Below are positions 24,245 to 35,254 of a stretch of DNA of 64,000 nt, piece by piece. The stretch is from Boesenbergia rotunda (taxonomy: Eukaryota > Streptophyta > Magnoliopsida > Zingiberales > Zingiberaceae), in the NCBI GenBank assembly GCA_024364735.1, contig JAGFNQ010000847.1:470121-534120 (forward strand), given 5' to 3'. The notes below the pieces were generated by a model. That model was not told the origin of the DNA. It did not search any database and was given only the letters and a program-made list of their open reading frames with translations. Both the position numbers and the translations under genes were made by a program. Numbering within the stretch: position 1 is the stretch's first letter; each line of letters begins with the position of its first letter.

Positions 24245-24748
24245 AAATTATAATAAAACAATAAAACAGGTCTTGAGGCTTTGTCGTAATGAGCTTTCAG
24301 TGAAAATACCTTCCGGTTTGAATTTTCACCTAAGTAAACCAATCTTATTCACACAGGTTTGAAGTGAACTAAGTCTTGAACTTAAACCTTTAATATGTGA
24401 AAATCAATTGGCAACAACTCATCACAGGCGATGGTTGAATCCTTCTGGGTTGGTGCATTACGGCCATGCCACCGAATCTTGTTTCATAAGTGTTAAGGAG
24501 AGTTGCCCAGACCCCCCAAACTGCGGCCTCACAGTTACACTTACATAGGTGAGTTTTCCAAGGATGTACTGCAAGCATCCTGTCATAAAGACCTCAAACT
24601 CATTAAGAGCCTTAAGCTCATCCTTACTAGCAGTCAAGCATCTATCCAGGGAAGAGACTTTGGGATTATATCTCAATCAAATTTATGCTTACGGTTCACC
24701 CTTATAGCTTGTTTATACCACATTGAACCTACTTCTTGGGATCTCCAA

Positions 24749-27700
24749 TCAGATAGGTTGGGTTGCCGCTATAGATGAAACCAGAATAGGCCTCAGTCCC
24801 ATTCCCTTACTGGATCTCTTGATTTTCTCAGAATCAAGTCCTTTTGTGAGTGGATCAGCAATATTGTCTTTTGAACTTACAAAGTCCAAAGACACCACTC
24901 CAAGAGACACTAGCTCACGAACAGATTTCAATCTTATTCGTACATGTCTCTTCTGTTTTTGGTTATACTTGGAGCTTCTAATCTGAGCTATTGTTGTTTG
25001 ATTATCACAGTTCACTGAAATAGGAGGTATTGGCTTCAAAATCAAGGGAATCTCAGTAAGAAGACCCTTAAGCCAATCAACTTCAGTTACTGTGGTATCC
25101 AAAGCACACAATTCTGCCTCAGCTGTAGAACGGGATATGATCGTCTGTATAACAGACCTCCAAGAAACTGCACCGCCTCCAAGTGTAAAGACATAACCAG
25201 TAACGCCTTTACACTCAGCAGTGTCAGCTATCCAACTGGCATCACTATATCCCTCCAGGACTGCAGGGAATCTCCCATACTGCAAGCCCAAGGATATAGT
25301 TCCTTTTAGATATCTGAGTACTCTGTCTAATGCATCCCAATACGTTCTGTCCGAACAGCTAGTAAACCTGCTCAATTTAGTTATAGCAAACGAAATATCA
25401 GGTCTAGAACAATTTGCCAAATACATTAGACTACCAATTATTTGGGAATATCTTAATTGAGACACAGCCACGCCACTCTTATTCTTGTGGAGAGTCTTTG
25501 AAGGATCATAGGGTGTGACTACAGATTTTATGTGGCTATAGCCATATTTCTCTAACACTTTCTCCACATAGTGTGACTGAGAAATTGCTATTCCATCAGT
25601 TGAGCGAGTCAACTTCAGCCCTAAAATCAAATCAGCACAACCCATATCCTTCATATCAAACTTACCACTTAAGAGAGCCTTAGTCTCGTTAATAATTGAA
25701 AGGTCAGATGCAAACAATAAAATATCATCTACATATAAACATAAAATAATACATCTATCGCCTTTCAGTTTAGTATATACACATTTGTCAGAGTCATTAA
25801 TTTCAAAGCCAAATGATAGCATAGCACTATCAAATTTTTCATGCCATTGCTTTGGGGCTTGCTTCGAACCATATAGAGATTTAACTAACTTACAGACTTT
25901 ATTCTCACTTCCAGAAGCTACATATCCCTCTGGCTGATCTATATATATCTCTTCTTCAAGATCACCATTAAGGAATGCCGTTTTGACATCCATTTGATGG
26001 ACCTCAAGATGATATATGGATGTCAATGCTATTAACACTCGGATTGTAGTAATTCTGGTAACAGGAGAATAAGTGTCAAAATAGTCAATCCCTTCTTTTT
26101 GTTTGAATCCCTTAGCAACTAGGCGTACTTTGAATTTATCTACTGACCCATCAGGTTTTAGTTTTCTCTTAAACACCCATTTACATCCTATGGTGGTACA
26201 ACCAGGAGGTAAATCTACTAACTCCCAAGTGGCATTAGAGATAATAGAGTCCATTTCACTTTTAGTGGCCTCTTTCCAGTGCTTAGCTTCAGGAGAAGCC
26301 ATAGCATCTCTATATGTCACAGGGTCACCTTCTATATTATAGGTGATAAAGTCTTGGCCTAAATCCGTAGAGACACGTTGTCTCTTGCTCCTTCTCAGTT
26401 CTGTACACTCACTAGATTCATCTAGTCTAGAGTGACTTGAGGAAGGTGCACCCACTACGGATAATGGGACATCTACGGAAGCAGGCTCATCTCTAGTAGG
26501 AATACTAGAAATGGACTGAGGTGTTCTCATCTTCATAGGAAATATATCCTCAAAAAATGTAGCATCGCGAAACTCTACAATAGTTTTTGCATCTATTCCA
26601 GGAATTTCTGATTTAATAATCAGAAATCTATATGCAATACTATTTTGAGCATAACCTAAGAAGATACCATCTACGGTCTTTGGACCAAGTTTCTTCCTTC
26701 TGTGTTCAGGTACTAGTACCTTTGCAAGGCACCCCCACACTTTAAGGTATTTCAAACTTGTTTTCCGACCTTTCCAAAGCTCATATGGGCTTTTATCCCT
26801 TGACTTCATTGGGACCCTATTTAACACATGACATGCAGTGTATAGAGCCTCCCCCCACATGAAGTTGGGTAACCCAGAACTTCCTAACATGGAATTGATC
26901 ATATCTTCAAGGGTTCGATTTTTTCGTTCTGCTACACCATTTGATTGAGGACTATATGGAGCAGTCACCTCGTGAATTATACCTGAATTTTGACAAAATT
27001 TCTGAAACAGGTTCGAGGTAAACTCTCTGCCCCTATCAGACCTTAACCTCTTAATGGTTTTATTCGTTTGGTTTTCGGCTTCAGATTTAAAAACCATAAA
27101 TTTATCTAAAGCTTCATCCTTGGTTTTTAGCAAATAAACATAACAATAACGAGAGTGATCATCAATGAAGGTAATGAAATACCTTTTATGGTCTCTCGTT
27201 ATTTAAACTCACAACAATCAGTATGAATTAATTCTAAAATATCAGAATTTCTATCAACTGATTTGAAGGGTTTTCGGGGCTGTTTATATTGCACACAAAT
27301 TTCGCATTTTTTCTTATCATTTATGGCATGCTTAGGAATCATGTCAAGATTCATCATTCTTTTTACAGTTTGAAAATTAACATGTCCTAATCTATCATGC
27401 CATACATCATAAGATTCAATGTTATAAGAACAACCAACATCATTAGATTTATTCAAAGTTACATTTTCTACATTGAGTTTAAATAATCCTTCATTAAGGT
27501 AACCCTTTCCAATAAAGGTTCCTAAATGTAATATTACAACTTTATTACATTTAAAGTTCAATTCGTAACCAACACGAACTAGCTTTGACCCGCTAATCAG
27601 ATTCCGACGGACCGCTGGAACATGATGCACCTCATGCAGTGACAGGACCTTTCCAGAGGTGAACCTCAGGTCAACTTGTCCTATCCCAAGCACCCTAGCT

Positions 27701-28746
27701 GCAGAATGGTTCCCCATGGTCACGGAAGTGCCTTCAATTACCTGATAAGTAAGGAAGGCAGAGCGATCAGCACAACAGTGCACATTAGCACCTGTATCAA
27801 CCAACCACTCATTAGGTTGATAGATCAAATTTAGTTCGGGGTTAAAGGTAACAAACTTATCGCTGGTGTTGGCATTAGCAGTCACAACATTTGCTTGTGC
27901 CTTGGTGTTGGACGTATTGCCTTGGTTTTTCTTCTTGTTCTTTCGTTCAGGACAGAATTTGGCGTAATGTCCAACTTGTCCACATGTCCAGCACGGCTTG
28001 GTTCCATTTTTCTTTTGAACCTTTGGTTTGGGTTTCATCTTGTTCTTCATTTTCGGATTTTTGAAATTGTTTTTGTCAGATGAGACCACCACGTTTGCCT
28101 TTGGAATATAGTCCATTGGCATTGTCTTATTATCATCTTTATGTTGCTTGCGATATTCTTCCTCGATATTTAAGGCAATCATCAAATCTTCTAAAGAGAT
28201 TTGACCTCTCCTATGTTTAAGAGTCATGCCAAAATCTTCTCAACTCGGAGGCAACTTCTCGATGATAGACAAGACCTGAAATTTTTCGGGTAGTAGCATA
28301 TCTCCTTCAGCAAGACCATGAATCAGAACTTGAAATTCATGGGTCTGCTCAACTACAGATTTTCCTTCAACCATTTTGAAGTTTAGGAACTTTGCCACGG
28401 TGTACTTCTCTAAACCAGAATCTTCGGAGTTATATTTTTTATCCAAGGATTTCTACAATTCCTTGGCCGAAGAGGTTGAGCAGTACACATCAAAAAGTGC
28501 GTCTGAGAGGGCAGACAGGATTCTCCCATGGCAGAGATAATCCCTTGACTTAAACCTCTCTAAGGCAGCACTACGGCCAGGTTCCTCTTCATCAAGTGAA
28601 GGAGGATCTGTTTCTATGACAGAGAATAGCCCTAGCGTGGTAAGCCAGAACTTCATGCGTTGTTGCCAACGCCTAAAGTTCTGCCCAAAAAATCTTTCAG
28701 GTCTGGCGCTAGCCTCATCAGACCCAACTACCCTATCATTCATCAT
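24749..28746 (-). pseudogene. Copia gag-pol, one frame broken by two stops and a frameshift
   Basis: Read leftward, the frame gives gag, protease, integrase, reverse transcriptase and RNase H. Gag (from 28746) contains the CCHC knuckle CWTCGQVGHYAKFC. Protease has WLVDTGANVH. The integrase zinc region has WHDRLGHV and CEICVQYKQ, and the catalytic core has HTDCCEF and YSPQSNGVAERKN. Reverse transcriptase has the YVDD box in CLYVDDILLFASD. RNase H has YSDASWIAD, and the end reads IADPLTKG. Three lesions break it. TAG near 28450 and TGA near 28237 both stand where the surrounding text suggests tryptophan (TGG). A single-base frameshift near 27190 lies inside integrase. The element therefore cannot make its own enzymes. 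The remaining 794-codon block (24749-27133) is otherwise uninterrupted. Confidence 0.92.
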
Positions 28747-28760
28747 GTCTATTGATGCTT

Positions 28761-28779
28761 ACAATAAATTCTCTAAAAT
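28761..28779 (-). promoter_or_regulatory. Leader segment at the primer-site position, complementary to the LTR
   Basis: The minus strand directly after the 5' LTR reads ATTTTAGAGAATTTATTGT instead of TGGTATCAGAGC. Sixteen of these bases, TTTAGAGAATTTATTG, are the exact reverse complement of an LTR segment (plus strand 28914-28929, and 23479-23494 in the other LTR). Function is inferred only. Confidence 0.6.
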
Positions 28780-29663
28780 TGTTGTAAATATAGCACTAAA
28801 ATCAGTAATATATTTGCACCAATAAAATCAGGCAGCATGCAATAGACAGTAAATGAATTAGCAGGGTTAGGAAATAGTTATCCTCCGGTTGAAGCGTCGG
28901 CGCGCCGACTGTCTTTAGAGAATTTATTGCCGCCCAAGGTGCAGAGGCTCGCTGGCAAAATCCCCTCAAGATCCGACAACCACTCACGCCGTTCGTAGGT
29001 GCACTCCAAGACGAACACCGCAATTCGGAAGCAACCTCAGATCGCACTATCGAAAGCCCCAAGACCAAAACCGATCGCAGAAGACGAAAAAAGCGAAAGG
29101 AGAAGAACTGCCGATTGCTCAGAGGGAGAAGGAGAGAAGAAAGCAGTGAATAATTAGAATTGCTTCTTCCCCTTCTCCTTTTATAGATCTGAAGAGGCAA
29201 ACATTTACCTCTTCTCTCTGAGGGATCGCGACCACGCAGAAGCAAGGAGGAGTCGCGTCGAGCGCCGCAAGGGAGGGGCGCGTTTCTCAAAAAAAGAAGG
29301 AATAAAAAATTAAACAAAAAGAAGGAAAAAATAAAATTAAACCAAACCAAATTGGTTTAGGAAACCAGACTGAACCGAAATCTGCAAAACCAAATCAGGC
29401 CGCCCGCAAGCGCGAGGCTCACGGGCTGGGGATTTGCACCCCCCCTGCGCGCGATAATCGTGTGCGTCGCGCCCGGTTTATGGATTTCCGGCCCGGACCC
29501 CCTGAAACCACCTGGTTTGGGCTCAACCCGCGCATGCGTGTAGGTCCCCCTAAGCCATCTAAGCATGGTAGGAATGGATTGATATATAAGGCATTCCAAC
29601 TCCAATGGCTTAGCAATGTGGACTAAATTTCCTTCAATAAATTTGAAATTCCAAAATTCAACA
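28780..29663 (-). repeat. 5' LTR of the Copia element
   Basis: 884 bp. It carries the TATA box at 29179-29185 and the palindrome GTCGGCGCGCCGAC at 28896-28909. Confidence 0.95.
29179..29185 (-). promoter_or_regulatory. TATA box in the Copia 5' LTR
   Basis: TATAAAA on the minus strand is followed by GGAGAAGGGGAAGAAG. Transcription would start about 30 nt downstream, leaving some 370 nt of R and U5. Confidence 0.6.
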
Positions 29664-29668
29664 TAAAT

Positions 29669-30358
29669 AAATAAGAAAGGTTAAAATTAGAAAAGAATAT
29701 TAAATTAAATTATTATTATTTTTTTTACCTTTTCTGGCTAGTCGGATTCTAGTTATTTAGCATCACCCAAAAGAAAAACCACACATAGAACAAGAGATCA
29801 CTGATAAGGAAGATCCAAGCAACTCAGAAGAAATCGAAAGAATGTTAGCCAAAATTGGGCCTTTTTCTTTTCGAGATGGTCTCGGACACTCTACTTTCGA
29901 GATTATCTCAGGTCTTTTTCTCCCGACCCGGTACTTCCGAACCGGACTTTCCGAGCCAAAAAGAAGAGTTGCTGAGGCATGCGTAAAGGTTGGTTTATGA
30001 CGGACGTCTCTTTCCCATGATACAACAGTAAAACCACGTATACAACCAAGCACTGATTGCGAACTGAGAAAGTACCCGATAGCTATAAAGGTTGGTTTAT
30101 TCGCTTGGATAAATTTTATCCCAATCGGTCTTACATTCGACGCGCGCAGATCGTGCACACACACAATTCAACTTGGTTCAGTACTAATTCATGCTCAGGA
30201 TTTGCACCGCTACCTACGCATGAGAAAGAGTCTCTTCCCATGTATTTGTTCACAACTAACATATTTGTGAATTAATTTAACCAATCAATATGTCTTGAAA
30301 TTCTCAATATGGGACTAAAGTCTGTGAATGAAACCTCTTTCTTCTCTATCTCTTTTTC
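29669..30358. other. Intergenic DNA
   Basis: No gene is seen. It begins with the AT-rich insertion-site DNA of the Copia element. Confidence 0.5.
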
Positions 30359-30367
30359 CATTCACAT

Positions 30368-30609
30368 AGCCTCCACGGGCTGGCTCGGTTGGTAAGACGT
30401 CTGGCCGCTTGTTCAGGAGGTCTCAGGTTCGAGAGTCGTCAGTCGTACACGGGGTAAAAACCTGATCTGCTGGCTTAAATTCTCTCGGCCCCAGGCGTCT
30501 TACCCGATCAGTAAATCGTGATTTACCTCCGTCTGAATACCCGTGGGACAGGGATCAAGGGGCCACTAAAATGATGGTTTCACCTTTTTATTCCCGTTGT
30601 TTTTTTTTT
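30368..30609 (+). mobile_element. tRNA-derived SINE with poly-T end and 9-bp target duplication
   Basis: An A-box-like GGCTCGGTTGGTAAG and a B-box-like CTCAGGTTCGAGAG sit about 45 bp apart, as in a tRNA-type pol III promoter. The body ends in a run of T. CATTCACAT flanks it on both sides (30359-30367 and 30610-30618). Length is 242 bp. Confidence 0.85.
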
Positions 30610-30618
30610 CATTCACAT

Positions 30619-31277
30619 GTATCCAACAAATACTGAATTAGAGAAAAAAAATGGCATCGTTAGGATATTCCTCACAAGACTTGTTAGAATTCTACTCGCC
30701 ATTGCAATACTGCTCTTTTATTACTCTCACTAGCGGCACTGTATTGGACTTGCCTTTAGCTTCCTTACACAATGCTACTATCCGCACTCTTTCATCATCC
30801 TCAGCGGGTTATCTGTGCAGGTAAATGGACAAATTTCGGTCTCTCATGCCATTTCCATGAATGGCGGGATGTCCAATTCCCCATGCGCCTATTCTAATTC
30901 TTGGAAAATGCGCCTTCACAAAACTTCCTCATAATCAGCAACCAGAATATTACTCATTCTAAGTGATAAGCCTAAGTGCACATAAATAATAGTCTCCTTG
31001 TGCGCATAATTATTATGCGGATTAATGAAAAGAAAGATTAAAAAGAAATAAGAAAAAAGAATCATCCAAAATAATTAAAGAAAAAAAATCATCATTTTAT
31101 AAGTTTTATTAAAGAAAAATAAATTTTATTAAAAATTAAAAAAAATCATCAAATAGTTAAACATATACTTATATACTTTCTAGATTCAAAATAAAAAAAT
31201 AAAAAAAATCCTCAATTCCTATATCTTATAAATAAAAGGAAAAAATTACTAATAAACTTGTTGATCCGATCGATTTT
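30619..31277. other. Intergenic DNA, strongly AT-rich from 31.0 kb
   Basis: No gene is visible. Confidence 0.5.
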
Positions 31278-32326
31278 TGTCACACCCCGAGAGATCGCTC
31301 GTCTGATAAAATCGGACAACACTTCCCTATACGACCGATAATATGAATCCTTGATACAAAGCCAACACGACCATCACATCATCCTCAGCCAACACGGCTA
31401 AAAATTATAACATAAAAGACGGAAAGACAAACACAATACATAAAAGTTGCATATCGGTATGATTTACGACACATAAAAAAATACCATAAGCCCCTCCGGG
31501 GCACACAAACAGTACCAGACTCAATACATATCCACAAAATAGGACAGTAATATAAAACATCCGTAAATATAAATACCAAGATGAAGTCGGTCCGACGGAA
31601 AGTGGGACTAGCGGCAGGGCTCCCCTCCCGGCGACTCAAAATGTATAAACCTAGAAACATAAAATATAACAATCGGGGGTGAGTCCCGGAAGACTCTACA
31701 TGTATACAATCAGATAGATATGCATGGTTGTAAAAATGTCATCCAATAGCAGAACAGAAGTGCGCAGATACAATCTCAAAGGGAAACTTTGAATACATGA
31801 TCGATACTCTACATGCAAGTATACCTATATCAAACTCACCTGCGGGGTACAAAGGTCATAAATCCCTGAACCTGAATGGTCACCAGACCATTGGAAATAA
31901 AAGACCTCTTGTATGTGAATGTCATTCAAATGTAACAATCATAGCTCAAATAAGTACAGTAAACACAGATGCAATCTATGCAATCGTGCACATGATGCAA
32001 TCACATGATCATCCTTGACGCCAGTCAACTACTGTCACCAATCATGGGTGAGGTCAAGTGGGTAGGGCTATGACAACTGTACGCAATCTATCCTCACTGC
32101 TTCTGAGTGATCAAGAGGATAGGATGCTAGCGGAGGTCACACCCGTCCTACTCTAAATCATATGGAGGAGCACCACTCTCATCACGAGAAAGATAAGGGA
32201 TCCCTGTTTACTACCACATTGTGAATACCGCTACCCATCAACAACCGAGCGGAGCCTTGACAAGGCAACTGCACACACTCTCCTACTAGTACCACTAACC
32301 AATGAGTGATAGTGTGTGTAGATCTT
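31278..32326 (+). repeat. Diverged relative of the 5428 solo LTR, left part
   Basis: It starts TGTCACACCCCGAGAGATCG, like the solo LTR start. It follows the same order of landmarks: GGGGTGAGTC, a TCACC-rich part, and ACTAACC(C)ATGAGTG. Similarity is patchy, so this copy is old. A SINE cluster interrupts it at 32327. Further pieces appear at 34191. No target duplication or right end was found. Confidence 0.5.
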
Positions 32327-32487
32327 TGTAGCGGCCCCGCCTCTATGGTCCCCGCAGGCAACCCTCTAGGCCGGCGACCCTACGGTCTTCCCACCCCTGG
32401 CAGTAGATTTTTGCCTTCCCCAGGATTCGAACCCTTGACCTCCAGGACAAGTACAATAGTTCCTGAATCCTGGTACCAAGTGAGCTG
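32327..32487 (-). repeat. SINE-like unit, type B
   Basis: In plus reading it starts TGTAGCGGCCCCGCC (its tail) and ends ACCAAGTGAGC (its A-box head). The B box appears as GGATTCGAACCC. Confidence 0.7.
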
Positions 32488-32741
32488 CAGCTCAATTGGT
32501 ATCAGGATTCATAAACTCTAGTACTTAGCCTGGAGGTCTAGAGTTCGAATCCTGAGGAAGGCAAAAATCCACTGGCCAGGGGTGGGAAGTTCTTGTGAGT
32601 AACGACACGGCCAAGGGTCGCCAAAGGGGCCGCCAAATGAGATTTGTCCGCCCAAGGGGCCGAGGGTCGCCTAAGGGGCCGCCAAATGAGAGATTTGGCC
32701 GCCCAAGGGGTCGAGGGGTCGGGTCGTTACAATAAAAAGGT
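32488..32741 (+). repeat. SINE-like unit, type A
   Basis: A box GCAGCTCAATTGGT and B box GAGTTCGAATCC are followed by the common GGCAAAAATCCACTGGCCAG segment and a tail ending GGGTCGTTACA, then ATAAAAAGG. The tail contains repeated GGGGCCGCCAAATGAG-type words. Confidence 0.75.
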
Positions 32742-32986
32742 GCCTTTTTATTGTATCGACCCGACCCCTTGGCCCCTTGGGCGGCCCAACTGGCGGCCCA
32801 ACTGGCGGTCCCTTGGGCGGCCCAACTGGCGGCCCACTTGGCTACCCCTTATCGTCAACCGACGACCATTGGCCGTGCCGTTACTCACAAGTATTTTCCA
32901 CCCCTGGCCAGTGGATTTTTCCCTTCCTCAGGATTCGAGCTCTAGACCTCCAGGATAAGTACTAGAGTTTATGAATCCTGATACCA
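32742..32986 (-). repeat. SINE-like unit, type A, inverted
   Basis: Mirror of the preceding unit from the tail inward, with three tandem copies of GGCGGCCCAACTGGC-like text. The head is cut off just after GATACCA, before its A box is complete. Confidence 0.7.
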
Positions 32987-34190
32987 TTGGCCGTGCCAAA
33001 ACCAACCCGAACCGATCGCGAATTAAACTCATTTAATTCGCCCAATAAGCCTTCAAAAGACTTAGCCATTTTTAGTTTCCGTTGCGCCTATGATTAACTC
33101 AGATTCGACTTATTTCTCTTGATCGGAAAATCCAATTTTCAACTCGTTTTAAATCCCTCGGATCACTCGTAGTGCGTGTGACTAAATAGGCTTTCGATTT
33201 ATGTTGGCCGTCTATAATTAACCCATTAATTATAGAACGATCATGAGTGGCACCTAGTAGTACATCATGATCCCCAATTAATCGAAAGATCAACGGTTTG
33301 ACCTCAGAAGAAATTATTCTGAAACCCTTCAGCAGCTCTAATGAATCGTGCCCCACTCCCTTCACCATCTTATACCCACTTGGTTCAGGACACGGTCTAT
33401 TTGTGTCAGTCCCCACTAGGCTTACTACGTCACACCTAGCCCAAGTAATGTCTTTCTCGTCCTTTGGATTTCTAATTACTCTCATGTATTTAAGAGACTC
33501 ACACTCTTAACATGATATACTTTGGCCAGAGGTTTTGAGTAACAATCCGACGATAGGCCTGGGTATACATCTCCTCGCAAGGAGTGGTGAATCCTTTGCA
33601 GGCTGTTCAAACATCTTCGGGCACTTTAGCTCATACCCAATCATCTTGGGTCCACACTCCTTGGAGATGCTTGCTTAAGATGTTAAAGTATAAGTCTCCA
33701 TGACCAAGATGACTTGAACACCGCAAGTCAAAGGAACATCGTACTTAAGCTGCAGTAAGAACTTCATTGACATATCTATATAGATAACCATATGATGTTT
33801 TACAGCTAGTCACTCCAATGAACTAGTTCCCTTAACTAGCATCCATGTTTATCTCCGGACATCCCAATGTCACCAGCCAGTGAGAATCAGCTGATTAGAG
33901 AATAACTCATGCTAGTCTCAACAGAATTGATAGTGTCCGTTTTTATCAATTCATCGACTAGGGATATTTTCAATACTTCACATTTGCACATTTAGAGATA
34001 ATCACTAGTTGTGATCCCATCACAAATTCTCTTATGTGTGAGTTGTATTGCGGACATTCAGTAGATGAGTTTAAGATCCCAATCAAATACATAAACATGT
34101 ATACTCAAATAGTAAATTATCATTTATTAAAATGAATGTTTACAATCATAAGGCGATTGTCTTAAGACACTTCTCTCATATCACTAACAG
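32987..34190 (-). mobile_element. LTR fragment related to the 10847 solo LTR family
   Basis: On the minus strand it starts TGTTAGTGATATGAG at about 34190. It then shows the order seen at 10847: AAACATTCATTTTAATAAATG-type text, GACTAGGGATATTTTC or its equivalent, then long non-coding sequence. The other end, near 32987, is not defined. A 128-codon frame at 33099-33485 lies within it and matches nothing I know. Confidence 0.45.
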
Positions 34191-34445
34191 ATAAGTCAGA
34201 AGGTACCCACCTTCAATGTAGAATATTCCATCAGTCTTCAAATCCGTGTGATCACCTTCAATACATGCAGTAAAATAAAACAGTAAGCAGTAAACCTAAA
34301 TCAGATAATATGCACCAAATGATGTCGTACAGGAATGAAAAGAAAAAGGTATCCCTACAGCTAACTATATCTAACTATACATAAGAGTTTGACTATATCT
34401 AATATAGATAAGTCAAATGTACCCGCCTCGATACGAAGGAGTCCA
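34191..34445 (+). repeat. Further piece of the 31278 repeat
   Basis: AGATAAGTCAGAAGGTACCC at 34191 and a second ATAAGTCAAATGTACCCGCC at 34410 match ATAAGTCAGAGGTACCCGC at 6880 in the solo LTR. The motif is therefore duplicated in this copy. Confidence 0.5.
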
Positions 34446-34604
34446 TGTAGCGGCCCCGCCTCTCTGGTCTCCGCAGGAAACCCTCTAGGCCGGCCACCCT
34501 ACGGTCTTCCCACTCCCGGCAGTGGATTTTTGCCTTCCCCAGATTCGAACCTTAGACCTCCAGGACAAGTACAAAGGTTCCTTGAATCTGGTAGCCAAGT
34601 GAGC
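34446..34604 (-). repeat. SINE-like unit, type B
   Basis: Same text as the B unit at 32327, with GATTCGAACC as the inverted B box and GTAGCCAAGTGAGC as its head. Confidence 0.7.
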
Positions 34605-34663
34605 CGCCGGCCTAGAGGGTTGCCTGCGGGGACCAGAGAGGCGGGGCCGCTACATAAAAAGAC
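34605..34663 (+). repeat. SINE-like unit, type B, tail only
   Basis: Only the tail (GGCCTAGAGGGTTGCC to GGGGCCGCTACATAAAAAG) is present. The tRNA-like head is missing. Confidence 0.7.
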
Positions 34664-34834
34664 GCCTTTTTATATAGCGGCCTCGCCTCTCTGTCCCTGC
34701 AGACAACCCTCTAGGCCGGCGATCCTACGGTCTTCCCACTCCCGGCAGTGGATTTTTGCCTTCCCCAGATTCGAACCTTAGACCTCCAGGACAAGTACTA
34801 AAGTTCCTTGAATTTGGTAGCCAAGTGAGCGCGC
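34664..34834 (-). repeat. SINE-like unit, type B
   Basis: It joins the partial unit tail to tail around AAAAAGACGCCTTTTT and ends with CCAAGTGAGCGCG. Confidence 0.7.
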
Positions 34835-35059
34835 GACTACCAGGATTCATAAACTTTAGTACTTAGCCTGGAGGTCTAGAGTTCGAATCCTAGGAAAGAC
34901 AAAAATCCACTGGCCAGGGGTAGGAAGTCCTCGTGAGTAACGGTACGGCTGACAGTCGACGACCAAAGGGGCCAGGTTGTTAGGTCGCCAAAAATAGAAT
35001 TTGCCCGCCCAAGGGGCCGAGGGTCGGGTCGACGGGCCGGGTCGTTACAATAAAAAGGC
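34835..35059 (+). repeat. SINE-like unit, type A
   Basis: It has CTACCAGGATTCATAAAC, B box GAGTTCGAATCC and tail GGGTCGTTACAATAAAAAGG. Confidence 0.7.
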
Positions 35060-35081
35060 GCCTTTTTATTGTAACGACCCG
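35038..35081. repeat. Perfect 44-bp palindrome at a tail-to-tail joint
   Basis: Every base pairs about the centre 35059/35060; the core is AATAAAAAGGCGCCTTTTTA. Pairing resumes after one mismatch on each side. Confidence 0.9.
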
Positions 35082-35254
35082 ACCCCTCTGCCCCTTGGGC
35101 GGCCCAACTGGGGGGTCTCTTTGGTGGCGCAACTGGCGACCCCTTATGTCATCAACCAACGACCATTGGCCGTGTCGTTACTCACTAGGACTTCCCACCC
35201 TTGGCCAGTGGATTTTTGCCTTCTCTAGGATTCGAACTCTAGCCAAGTGAGCGC
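35060..35254 (-). repeat. SINE-like unit, type A, with a head deletion
   Basis: Mirror of its left neighbour. The stretch between the inverted B box (GGATTCGAACTCT) and the A-box end is lost. Confidence 0.7.

Larger units (their letters stand above)
23345..29663 (-). mobile_element. Copia LTR retrotransposon, full length, recently inserted
   Basis: Two 884-bp LTRs (23345-24228 and 28780-29663) flank a gag-pol region. The perfect 5-bp duplication TAAAT lies on both sides (23340-23344 and 29664-29668). Integrase precedes reverse transcriptase in the coding direction, which defines Copia. By eye the LTRs differ by three substitutions and two single-base indels, so this is the youngest of the three paired-LTR elements here. 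It is transcribed leftward. The leader has no tRNA-iMet primer site. Confidence 0.95.
32327..32986. repeat. SINE-like inverted cluster 1: B(-) A(+) A(-)
   Basis: Three related units stand in alternating orientation. They share a head with tRNA-like A and B boxes and differ in their tails (types A and B). The first two meet head to head at the perfect palindrome GAGCTGCAGCTC (32482-32493). The second and third meet tail to tail at an almost perfect palindrome around ATAAAAAGGTGCCTTTTTAT. No poly-A and no duplication lie between units. Confidence 0.75.

Noticed and set aside
32488..32553. Possible tRNA gene
   Set aside because: A and B boxes are present, but the text between them does not fold as a tRNA cloverleaf and continues into SINE-type body sequence.
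33099..33485. 128-codon minus-strand ORF
   Set aside because: It lies in an LTR-like repeat fragment. I could not assign it to gag, pol or any host family.
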